A stretch of DNA of 64,000 nucleotides from Bacteroidales bacterium (lineage in GTDB: Bacteria > Bacteroidota > Bacteroidia > Bacteroidales > WCHB1-69), in contig JAFZIP010000001.1 of assembly GCA_017554325.1 (NCBI GenBank), positions 62,001 to 126,000 of the forward strand. Reading direction: 5' to 3'. Under the pieces are notes generated by a model, which searched no databases, was not told the DNA's origin, and saw nothing but the letters and a program-made list of their open reading frames with translations. Below, one piece after another: positions 1 through 7,209 of the stretch (the stretch's first letter is position 1; each line of letters begins with the position of its first letter). Made by a program: the position numbers and the translations under genes.

Positions 1-450
1 GCGGCGGAGGCGATTATGCTGGCTGCCAACTATGCAGGGCGAGCCATCAACATCACACAGACTACTGCGCCCCACGCGATGAGCTATAAGCTCACTTCTA
101 TGTATGGTTTGCCTCACGGACATGCTGTTGCACTTTGCTTGCCTGAAGTGTGGATGTATATGCTGGAACATCCTGAAAAATGCATTGATCCAAGAGGAAA
201 GGAACATTTGGAGTTTGTTTTTGAATGGTTAGGGCAAATCATGGGCTGCGATTCTCCGTATAAAGGTTTGATGATGTTTAGGGCTGTCATGCTTTCATTG
301 GATATGCCTAAACCTAAAAGTAACAACCGCGAAACAGACTTGGAAATCCTCTCCAAATCTGTTAATCCTGAAAGGTTACGGAATAATCCAGTGGAATTGA
401 ACGAGGAGACCATCTGTTTTATTTACAATAAGATACTGATGCCAGTATAA
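1..450 (+). CDS. Iron-containing alcohol dehydrogenase, C-terminal part (phosphonoacetaldehyde reductase-like)
   Basis: The reading frame is open from the first base and ends at the TAA at 448-450, so only about the last 149 residues are present. The segment TTAPHAMSYKLTS followed by YGLPHGHAVAL matches the metal-binding part of group III iron-dependent alcohol dehydrogenases, with its His residues. This form of the motif resembles the phosphonoacetaldehyde reductases found in capsule clusters that make phosphonate head groups, but that substrate is an inference from family resemblance and the LicD neighbour. The next gene starts 16 bases later on the same strand, which suggests one transcript. 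Confidence 0.75.
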   Translation, partial: AAEAIMLAANYAGRAINITQTTAPHAMSYKLTSMYGLPHGHAVALCLPEVWMYMLEHPEKCIDPRGKEHLEFVFEWLGQIMGCDSPYKGLMMFRAVMLSLDMPKPKSNNRETDLEILSKSVNPERLRNNPVELNEETICFIYNKILMPV

Positions 451-466
451 TTTGATAATGTGTATT

Positions 467-1285
467 ATGCCTAAAGAAATTAATATCGAACAACTTAAAA
501 AAATACAATTAGATATCTTGCTCAAAGTGAAAGAGTTTTGTGATGAACATGATATACAGTATTTCTTGTATTATGGAAGCTTGCTTGGAGCTGTTCGCCA
601 CAAAGGATATATTCCCTGGGATGAAGATATTGATATTGTGATGCCTCGACCTGATTATGATTTGTTTGTAAAAACATTCAATAATAATTACACGCATTTG
701 GAGGTGATGGCCCCCGAGTTGTGTTTAAATTATTATGCGCCGTATGCTAATGTTTATGATAACAGAACCATTCTTCAAGAGAGTGCGATCAGCCATAAAG
801 GTATTGACATTGGCGTTAAAATTGATGTTTTTCCTATAGATGGAGTTGCTGATGATTTTGAGAAATACACACAATCTAAAAAGAAGATAATGAGATATAG
901 AAGAGTTCTTCAATCTCGATATTACAATCTTCCAGCATTATTTTCTGTAAATAAACGTTTCTTTTGTAAATTATTACTTATCCGTGTACTTACTTTTTAT
1001 TTTCGAATGTCAGACATACAAAAAATCATTGCAAAAGAGTCAAAAAAAATCAAATACAGCTCGGCCGCGTATGTTGACCAAATGACATTTGTTGATTATG
1101 GGTACACTCGTTTGTCCAAAATCATTTTTGATAATCCCATTAATATAGAATTTGAAGGCTCTTTATTCAAAGCCCCGAGTGATTACGATACAGTCTTAAA
1201 AACAATTTATGGCGACTATATGCAACTTCCCCCTGAGGAACAACGAGTGCCTCACCATGGTTTTACCGCTTATTGGAAAGATTAA
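467..1285 (+). CDS. LicD family phosphotransferase
   Basis: A 272-residue protein of the LicD family (nucleotidyltransferase fold), enzymes that move phosphocholine or similar phospho-groups onto cell-surface glycans. The family signature GSLLGAVRHKGYIPWDEDID is at about residues 37-56; the paired acidic residues of DED bind the metal. The ATG at 467 fits the usual family N-terminus (MPKEINIEQL); an in-frame ATG at 458 and a TTG at 452 are less likely. It sits between the iron dehydrogenase and wecB in a same-strand row. With a phosphonate-type dehydrogenase upstream, the transferred group could be an aminoethyl- or hydroxyethyl-phosphonate instead of phosphocholine. The gene is AT-rich, as is common for surface-polysaccharide loci. 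Confidence 0.88.
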   Translation: MPKEINIEQLKKIQLDILLKVKEFCDEHDIQYFLYYGSLLGAVRHKGYIPWDEDIDIVMPRPDYDLFVKTFNNNYTHLEVMAPELCLNYYAPYANVYDNRTILQESAISHKGIDIGVKIDVFPIDGVADDFEKYTQSKKKIMRYRRVLQSRYYNLPALFSVNKRFFCKLLLIRVLTFYFRMSDIQKIIAKESKKIKYSSAAYVDQMTFVDYGYTRLSKIIFDNPINIEFEGSLFKAPSDYDTVLKTIYGDYMQLPPEEQRVPHHGFTAYWKD

Positions 1286-1287
1286 TT

Positions 1288-2439
1288 ATGAAAAAAATAC
1301 TTCTTGTTTTCGGAACGCGACCCGAGGCCATAAAGATGTGCCCCTTGGTCAAAGAACTTCAAAAATTCCCTTCTGATTTTGAAACCATTGTCTGCGTCAC
1401 AGGTCAGCATCGCGAAATGCTCGACCAGGTATTGAAAATTTTTGAAGTCAAACCTGATTATGACCTCAACATCATGAAACATGGTCAGGATTTGTACGAT
1501 GTCACTTCAAAAGTCCTTCTAGGAATGAGGGATGTTTTGAAGGAGGTTCGGCCAGATGTGGTGTTGGTTCACGGTGACACGACGACATCGACAGCCGCCG
1601 CACTTGCTGCTTTTTACCAGCAGATCCCTGTAGGGCACGTTGAAGCCGGACTCCGAACCCATAACATCTACTCGCCTTGGCCGGAGGAAATGAACCGACA
1701 GATAACCAGTAGAATAGCAACTTTCAATTTTGCCCCAACTCCACTTTCAATGGATAATCTTCTGAAAGAAAACGTTGGTGAAAATAGCATTACCGTTACA
1801 GGAAATACTGTTATTGATGCATTGTATTGGGTTGTGGACAAGATTAAAAGCGATGAAATCATTTCCGAAGAGTTGAAAAACCTCCTTAAAGATGCTGGTT
1901 ATGACACTGATAGACTTTCCGCTGGCAAGAGACTTGTGTTGATAACGGGACACCGCCGTGAAAATTTCGGAAGCGGCTTTATAAGTATGTGTACGGCGAT
2001 AAAAGATCTGACTCGGAAATTTCTTGATGTGGATTTCGTTTATCCCATGCATTTGAATCCAAATGTCAGGAAACCCATTCATGAGGTGTTTGGAGATAAT
2101 TTGACCGACTTGGGCAATATGTTTTTCATCGAGCCGCTGGAATATCTTTCGTTTGTTTATCTGATGGAAAAATCGACAATAGTCTTGACCGACAGTGGTG
2201 GTATTCAGGAAGAGGCGCCTGGATTGGGGAAGCCCGTTCTTGTCATGCGAGACACTACGGAAAGACCCGAGGCGGTTACAGCAGGCACGGTAAAACTTGT
2301 GGGAACAGATTACGATGCCATCGTAAATAATGTTTCTGAATTGCTGGAAAACAAAGCCGAATATGAAAAAATGAGCAAGGCTGTGAATCCTTATGGTGAT
2401 GGGATGGCATGCGAAAGAATTGTAAAATATTTAAAATAA
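1288..2439 (+). CDS. wecB: UDP-N-acetylglucosamine 2-epimerase (non-hydrolysing)
   Basis: A 383-residue cytosolic enzyme that interconverts UDP-GlcNAc and UDP-ManNAc, the entry to ManNAc-type sugars for surface polysaccharides. FGTRPEAIKM opens the protein, HVEAGLRT is at about 117-124, TGHRREN at about 220-226 and DSGGIQEEAP near 300, all hallmarks of the GT-B-fold WecB family. The start at 1288 is preferred to an in-frame upstream ATG at 1273 that would overlap licD, because MKKILLVFGTRPEA is the normal N-terminus. It begins two bases after the licD stop, so the two are probably co-transcribed. A WbpI-like role (2-epimerase for diacetylated glucuronic acid sugars) is possible because a WlbA homologue lies at 16083-17054. 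Confidence 0.93.
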   Translation: MKKILLVFGTRPEAIKMCPLVKELQKFPSDFETIVCVTGQHREMLDQVLKIFEVKPDYDLNIMKHGQDLYDVTSKVLLGMRDVLKEVRPDVVLVHGDTTTSTAAALAAFYQQIPVGHVEAGLRTHNIYSPWPEEMNRQITSRIATFNFAPTPLSMDNLLKENVGENSITVTGNTVIDALYWVVDKIKSDEIISEELKNLLKDAGYDTDRLSAGKRLVLITGHRRENFGSGFISMCTAIKDLTRKFLDVDFVYPMHLNPNVRKPIHEVFGDNLTDLGNMFFIEPLEYLSFVYLMEKSTIVLTDSGGIQEEAPGLGKPVLVMRDTTERPEAVTAGTVKLVGTDYDAIVNNVSELLENKAEYEKMSKAVNPYGDGMACERIVKYLK

Positions 2440-2449
2440 ATTTTTATAT

Positions 2450-3044
2450 ATGAATATTTTTGTTAATAAACGGGGGGGGGGGTAAAGGTCGCTCTAATTT
2501 GAGGATGTTTTTAAAAGCTGATAAATATGCGCTTGGCAAAAATCGGATATGCCCCAAAGTAATTGGCGATGATATTTGGAAATTCGAGCGAGCACTTCGT
2601 TATCACGAGTTTTATATAAACAGAGGAAAGAGATATAGTATAAGAAAATTTTTTTGGGCATATAGGCATAGGAAATTAGGGATAAAATTGGGCTTTCAGA
2701 TTCCTTGTAATGTATTTGGGAAGGGGCTTCGAATTAATCACTTTGGTTTGATAGTAGTTAGTCCTAAAGCAAAAATTGGCGATTTCTGTGATATTCATCA
2801 AGGTGTGAACATAGGAGAAAATACAGATAAAGAAGCTCCGATTATTGGAAATAATGTGTGGATAGGCCCTGGAGTAAAAATATTTGGTAAAATACAAATT
2901 GGAAACAATGTAATGATAGGTGCGAATGCTGTTGTAACAAAGAATTTTCCAAATGATGTGGTGATAATGGGTGTCCCTGCTGAAATAAAAAAGAGGAGTG
3001 GTAATATTTATTCTAAAGATATATATTTTAAAAGCGATGCATAG
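2450..3044 (+). CDS. Serine acetyltransferase-like O-acetyltransferase behind a poly-G tract
   Basis: Left-handed beta-helix (hexapeptide repeat) acetyltransferase of the serine-acetyltransferase-like group common in capsule clusters; it probably O-acetylates a polysaccharide sugar. Repeats such as IGDFCDIHQGVNIG, IIGNNVWIGPGVKIFG and IGNNVMIGANAVVT fill the C-terminal half. An N-terminal family block (LRMFLKADKYALG) begins just after a run of eleven G at 2472-2482. From the only upstream ATG (2450) the frame stops at 2483-2485 with eleven G; ten or thirteen G would read into the enzyme. A TTG at 2460 is in frame with the present tract, and an internal ATG at 2505 would remove conserved residues. 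The real start is therefore uncertain and expression may be phase-variable. Confidence 0.75.
2472..2482 (+). repeat. Homopolymeric G11 tract
   Basis: Eleven consecutive G at the 5' end of the acetyltransferase gene, within an otherwise AT-rich stretch. Tracts of this kind change length by slipped-strand mispairing. Reading from the ATG at 2450, tract lengths of 3n+1 (10, 13) continue into the enzyme; 11 and 12 end early, at 2483 and at the TGA near 2500. Confidence 0.9.
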
Positions 3045-3071
3045 ATACTAATGCTTTTTATTTATTAGTAT
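3045..3071 (+). other. Intergenic hairpin between acetyltransferase and GT32 genes
   Basis: ATACTAAT (3045-3052) and ATTAGTAT (3064-3071) form a perfect 8-bp stem with an 11-base T-rich loop directly after the acetyltransferase stop. There is no T run after the stem, so it is a weak terminator candidate or an RNA-stability element. Confidence 0.4.
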
Positions 3072-3090
3072 ATCAATTATATAAAACTAT

Positions 3091-3822
3091 ATGATACCGA
3101 AAATCATACATTATTGTTGGTTTGGAGGAAATCCATTGCCGGAACTTGCCATCAAATGCATGGAAAGTTGGAAAAAATATTGTCCAGACTATGAAATCAT
3201 AGAATGGAATGAAAAAAACTTTGACTTGCATTATAATGATTACGTTTGGGAAGCCTATCAGGCAAAAAAATGGGCCTTTATTACAGATGTTGTCCGAATG
3301 TATGCCCTATCCACTTACGGAGGCGTTTATATGGATACCGATGTGGAAGTAATTAAACCTCTAGATCCCTATCTTAAGCATGTGGCTTTCAGTGGTTATG
3401 AAAATGAGCATGATATTCCTACCGGCATTATGGCTAGCGAAAAGGGCGGAAAATGGGTTACGGACAACCTGCATTATTACGATAACAAGCATTTTCTAAA
3501 AGATGACGGCTCCTATGATATGACAACCAACGTTGTCACACTAACGAATTACATGTTGCCTCTTGGCTTGAAGCAAAACAACACGTATCAGGATTTCCCT
3601 GGCCTAATTACCTTTTATCCTAAAGACTATTTCTGCCCTAAATCCTATTTTGACGGTAAAATCTATTTGACCGATAATACAGTGACGATACACCATTTTG
3701 CTGGCAGTTGGAGGAGTGAAAAAGGGATTATTAAGCATAAGATAATGGCAATTTTTGGACCGAAAATCATGTTTTGGTGGAATGATTTTAAATCTCGAAT
3801 ATTCCAAAAGAAAGAAAAATAG
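3091..3822 (+). CDS. GT32-type capsular polysaccharide glycosyltransferase
   Basis: A 243-residue glycosyltransferase with the GT32 (DXD sugar-binding, OCH1/mannosyltransferase-like) signature: MIPKIIHYCWFGG at the N-terminus, then TDVVRMYALSTYGGVYMDTD, whose DTD at about residues 82-84 binds the metal and nucleotide sugar. It should add one sugar to a repeat unit on the cytoplasmic side of the inner membrane; the sugar cannot be predicted. It lies in the same-strand polysaccharide block, 46 bases after the acetyltransferase, and is AT-rich like its neighbours. Confidence 0.88.
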   Translation: MIPKIIHYCWFGGNPLPELAIKCMESWKKYCPDYEIIEWNEKNFDLHYNDYVWEAYQAKKWAFITDVVRMYALSTYGGVYMDTDVEVIKPLDPYLKHVAFSGYENEHDIPTGIMASEKGGKWVTDNLHYYDNKHFLKDDGSYDMTTNVVTLTNYMLPLGLKQNNTYQDFPGLITFYPKDYFCPKSYFDGKIYLTDNTVTIHHFAGSWRSEKGIIKHKIMAIFGPKIMFWWNDFKSRIFQKKEK

Positions 3823-3850
3823 TATAATCAGTTAGGCGAAATAGAAGACT

Positions 3851-4474
3851 ATGGAAATAATGAATATTCCCAAAAACTTATTCAGAAGCTTTTATTTGAA
3901 ATCTCTTCGTGAAAGACTTACTAATAAAGACTTCAGCGTCATAGCCAGCAATTGCAATGGAGCCTGCATTTTGCATGACTTGGGCATGAGATTCAACAGC
4001 CCTTTTGTCAATCTTTGGATGAGACCGAAAGATTTCCTCAAAATCTTGAAAAATATCCAATATTACTTGTCATGTGATTTGGTTTTCACCAAAGAAGAAG
4101 GCATTGATTACCCTGTCGGATTACTTGATGATTTGCGTATCTATTTCGAACACTATAAATCCGAACAGGAAGCAAAAACAAAATGGGAGGATAGAAGCAA
4201 GAGAATCAACTGGTCAAATCTGTTTATTATGTTCACAGACCGGGATGGTTGTACAGAATCTGATCTGAAAGAATTTGATCAGTTGCCGTATCAAAACAAG
4301 GTGGTTTTTGTAAACAAACAGCATCCTGAGATTCAATCTGCATTCTACATCAAAGGTTTCGAAGACAAAGAGTCTGTTGGAATATGTTCCCGATACAAGA
4401 GCATCGGCTCCTTGAAAAAATACTATGATGATTTTGACTATGTGGAGTGGTTCAATACGGGAACTGAAGTCTGA
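3851..4474 (+). CDS. DUF1919 family protein of polysaccharide cluster
   Basis: A 207-residue protein matching DUF1919, a family found almost only in exopolysaccharide or capsule loci and often treated as a glycosyltransferase or polysaccharide-modifying enzyme of unknown reaction. Typical blocks are visible: SNCNGACILHDLGMRFNSP near residue 35, a YPVG-LDD segment, HYKSEQEAKTKWEDR and NWSNLFIMFTDRDG. It closes the left polysaccharide block, 28 bases after the GT32 gene. The ATG at 3851 is used; an ATG at 3860 would shorten it by three residues. Confidence 0.8.
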   Translation: MEIMNIPKNLFRSFYLKSLRERLTNKDFSVIASNCNGACILHDLGMRFNSPFVNLWMRPKDFLKILKNIQYYLSCDLVFTKEEGIDYPVGLLDDLRIYFEHYKSEQEAKTKWEDRSKRINWSNLFIMFTDRDGCTESDLKEFDQLPYQNKVVFVNKQHPEIQSAFYIKGFEDKESVGICSRYKSIGSLKKYYDDFDYVEWFNTGTEV

Positions 4475-4673
4475 TTTGAGGGTAAAGTGCGCTGCAAAAC
4501 AAATTGACGATTAACAGTTGCATCGCGCTATTGCCTGTCACATCCTGCCCTTGCGCGAAGAAGATTCCACCGCCCACGGCGGGCGAATGACGGTCTTCAC
4601 CGCGGATTAAGAAAGGGTAAACGGAACATCCTCCTCGCAAGGGTTGAAGGTAATAGCTATAAGGTTGTGGGTC

Positions 4674-6032
4674 TCACATATCCTCCATGCTCAGCCCGCC
4701 CATCTTCACTTCCTTGCCACGATACAGGTGCCGCTGCATCATCTCCACCTTCTCCAGCAATCGGGCAGGATTGTATTTCTTAGGGTTGCGCTTCACCTCG
4801 TAAGCTTCCACCTCGCCTTCCAATGTCTCAGCCACAATATCGATCTCAAACTCGTCGCTGTTGCCCTGGGCGTTTGCCCCTCCGGGCTTCCACCAGCCGC
4901 CTATCGTCCGGTAGCGGCAGCTCTCCATCATCTTCAGCCGGAACCAGCGTTCTAGCGCGATACCCGAAAACGTCGGATAGTCGTCCACCATGATTCTCTC
5001 CAGCGCAGGAAGGTTCTGAATCTCTATCAGCGACGCATGGCGATGGATGTACCTGAACCAGAAGCGGAAGAAGTTATCCTGTATCTCGTAACGCACCGTC
5101 TGGCTGCCCTCCTTCGCTCCCACAGGCCGTTTCTTCTTGATGATGCCGTATTTCTCCTCCAGTATCTTCAACTGCCCGCCCAGGCTGTTCACGCCCAGCG
5201 AAGCCTCTATCTCGCTCTGCGTTACGTCGCCATGCGCAATCTGGTCCAATATGCTGAAATAGGTGCCGTACTGCTTGCCGAACTCCTGCACCAGCACTGA
5301 CTTACCCTCCTCGATGAAGTAACTGTCACCACTCGTGCACACATAGTGCAGCATCTTCTTGACGTTGGTGCAACGATTGTTCATCAACTGCTCGATATAT
5401 CGTGCTACACCGCCCGTGATGGTCCACAGCGCAAGCAGGTCTTCGTTAGTATAGTCGGCCTTGTAGTCGCCCAGAATCTCGCGCATCGTCGTTGTGGTGA
5501 ACGGCTGCAGCTTGATGGTGCAGTCGTCGCGCCCAAACAGCGGCTGCCCCTCGTCCTTGAAAATCTTTTCCATCATGCGGAAGATGCTGCCCGACACAAT
5601 CAGACACACATTCGTCTCCTTCTTGTATTTGTCCCACAGGTCCTGAACATCGCTGAACACCCCTGGATTCACGTACTCAAACTCCTGAAACTCGTCAACA
5701 AACAGTGTAAACCGCCTCCGCTTGCCGATCTCCAGCAACAGTTGCAGCAGATCACGGAAACCCGTGATGCCCTCCGGCACAAACTCATCCAGCTTCGCAC
5801 GCACCTCCTCGCAAAAAGTCTTCACCAGCGTGGCCTCCGCTTTGCGTCCTACGAAAAAGTAAAGGCCCGGAGCCTCCTCCTTCGTTTCCTCCATCAGTCG
5901 GTACACCAAACTCGTTTTTCCCACACGCCTTCTGCCCGTCAACACCACAAATCTGCTGTAATCCTCATACGCTTGACGTTGCATTTCGCGCACCCTCTGT
6001 ATTTCTAACACCCTGTCGTAGAACTTTTTCAT
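4674..6032 (-). CDS. AAA ATPase with C-terminal DUF234 (archaeal-type ATPase family)
   Basis: A 452-residue protein: a P-loop ATPase domain with Walker A GRRRVGKTS at about 33-41 and Walker B FTLFVDEF at about 108-115, a winged-helix-like middle, and a C-terminal DUF234 region containing an EIDIVAE ... YEVKRN pattern like a PD-(D/E)XK nuclease core. This family (PF01637 plus DUF234) occurs in multicopy in gut Bacteroidota and archaea; its role is not settled. It lies alone and antisense between the capsule block and the GT2/YfhO operon, and is visibly more GC-rich than the capsule genes. A TATTTTTG box at 6082-6089 on the minus strand can drive it. Confidence 0.88.
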   Translation of the reverse strand: MKKFYDRVLEIQRVREMQRQAYEDYSRFVVLTGRRRVGKTSLVYRLMEETKEEAPGLYFFVGRKAEATLVKTFCEEVRAKLDEFVPEGITGFRDLLQLLLEIGKRRRFTLFVDEFQEFEYVNPGVFSDVQDLWDKYKKETNVCLIVSGSIFRMMEKIFKDEGQPLFGRDDCTIKLQPFTTTTMREILGDYKADYTNEDLLALWTITGGVARYIEQLMNNRCTNVKKMLHYVCTSGDSYFIEEGKSVLVQEFGKQYGTYFSILDQIAHGDVTQSEIEASLGVNSLGGQLKILEEKYGIIKKKRPVGAKEGSQTVRYEIQDNFFRFWFRYIHRHASLIEIQNLPALERIMVDDYPTFSGIALERWFRLKMMESCRYRTIGGWWKPGGANAQGNSDEFEIDIVAETLEGEVEAYEVKRNPKKYNPARLLEKVEMMQRHLYRGKEVKMGGLSMEDM

Positions 6033-6081
6033 ATTGTTATTCTTTTATAGTCGTAAATTTTACAGCTGTTAAAATTCGATG

Positions 6082-6089
6082 CAAAAATA
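6082..6089 (-). promoter_or_regulatory. -7 box (TATTTTTG) for the DUF234 ATPase
   Basis: Minus-strand TATTTTTG fits the Bacteroidota TAnnTTTG -7 element and lies about 50 bases before the ATPase start at 6032. Confidence 0.6.
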
Positions 6090-6272
6090 CATTATTTTCT
6101 AATTTGTGTATCAGGAAATTGTCAAACAGTCCAGTTAACAACTGACAACCTCATCAGGAAAAGACAGATCGCTTAGCAAACGAAATTGACGAATGACAAA
6201 CGCACCGAAAACAAAGATTCCAACTCCGATGTAACTCTGACTTAGGTTTGGCTTTCCCTTGACCCGAAACCA

Positions 6273-6298
6273 TGGAGACGCAATTAATCGCGTCTCTA
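6273..6298 (-). repeat. Stop-codon-associated palindrome, copy A
   Basis: On the minus strand the TAG stop of the GT2 gene is the first codon of TAGAGACGC, followed by eight bases and GCGTCTCC. GAGACGC and GCGTCTC pair into a 7-bp stem. The second copy at 14050-14072 has the same arrangement, again starting at a TAG stop, so this looks like a dispersed repeat, not a gene-specific terminator. There is no T run after the stem. Confidence 0.65.
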
Positions 6299-7198
6299 CT
6301 TCCCCAGTAACCCTTTTGTCACATTCCATCTGAACTGAATCAGCTTCCAACCTCTCTTGGGATGGCGCGTCAGTGTGTGACCAAGGCACAGCACGATGGA
6401 AGCCGCCCACTTGACCATTTCTGAAACAAGTCGTTTCAGATACTTCCCTTTCCCGATTGTCAACGTCCGCATCCGCTCGCTTTTTCCAATGGAATAAGTC
6501 AGCCTGTCGAAATAGTCCTTGCTTAGCTTCTTTTCGGGGATAAGGTGATACAAGATGGCTGTAGGCAGGTAGTAAAACCGCATGCCCAGCGTGGTCATCT
6601 TGTCAAAAATGTCCTTTTCCTCAGCGCCTACCAAGCTGTCGCCCTTGCGACCTAACTCCACATTGAACAGCCCTACTTTTTTAAAAACGGAAGCGCGATA
6701 TGCTGCATTTCCCCCGCCAGGATAATCGTTCTTGGGAAACTCCTTCTGCTTGTCTCCAAGATATTTGTATCCTGTAATCAGTGCCTTTGTGAAATGGGAC
6801 ATCCAATCGGGTTCCGCTGTCTCATATTGCGGAATGACTGGACCTCCCGCTGCTTCGACTTCCGGCATTTGTTCAAAGAAGTTGGCATACGTTTCCAAAT
6901 ACTCGTTGTTGACCAACGCATCGTCATCTACATACACCAGAATATCGCCTGCACTCTCTTTGATGCCTCGGTTCCGGGCATGAGAAAGACCTTGGTTGGT
7001 CTCTACAAAGTAGCGGAAGGCAACATCAGGAAAATCTCTCATGAAGCGGTCACATTCACCTCGGGTATTGTCTGAGCAGTTGTTGTCCACCAATACAATT
7101 TCATAACGATCGTACGGCAAAGTGTTTTCTGCCAGACTCTTCAGTACATTGTAGATGTACTTGTCGCGGTTATAGGTGCAAATGATGACGGAGAGCAT
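6296..7198 (-). CDS. Glycosyltransferase family 2
   Basis: A 300-residue GT-A-fold glycosyltransferase. The N-terminal MLSVIICTYNRDKYIYNVL is the GT2 start, DNNCSDNT follows near 38-45, and VYVDDDALV (DDD about 91-93) is the nucleotide-sugar and metal site; the C-terminal third is basic and probably touches the membrane. It follows the YfhO gene by 11 bases on the minus strand, so the two are likely one operon driven from 9741-9748. Donor and acceptor sugars are unknown. Confidence 0.9.
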   Translation of the reverse strand: MLSVIICTYNRDKYIYNVLKSLAENTLPYDRYEIVLVDNNCSDNTRGECDRFMRDFPDVAFRYFVETNQGLSHARNRGIKESAGDILVYVDDDALVNNEYLETYANFFEQMPEVEAAGGPVIPQYETAEPDWMSHFTKALITGYKYLGDKQKEFPKNDYPGGGNAAYRASVFKKVGLFNVELGRKGDSLVGAEEKDIFDKMTTLGMRFYYLPTAILYHLIPEKKLSKDYFDRLTYSIGKSERMRTLTIGKGKYLKRLVSEMVKWAASIVLCLGHTLTRHPKRGWKLIQFRWNVTKGLLGK

Positions 7199-7209
7199 AT
7201 CGATAACGG

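Noticed and set aside
4475..4673. Small frame (about 62 codons, minus strand, 4452-4640)
   Set aside because: It overlaps the DUF1919 gene, has no promoter box and no recognisable similarity.
6033..6410. Possible gene in the gap before the DUF234 ATPase
   Set aside because: The only frame overlaps GT2 antisense and the palindrome; apart from the promoter box nothing coding is visible.
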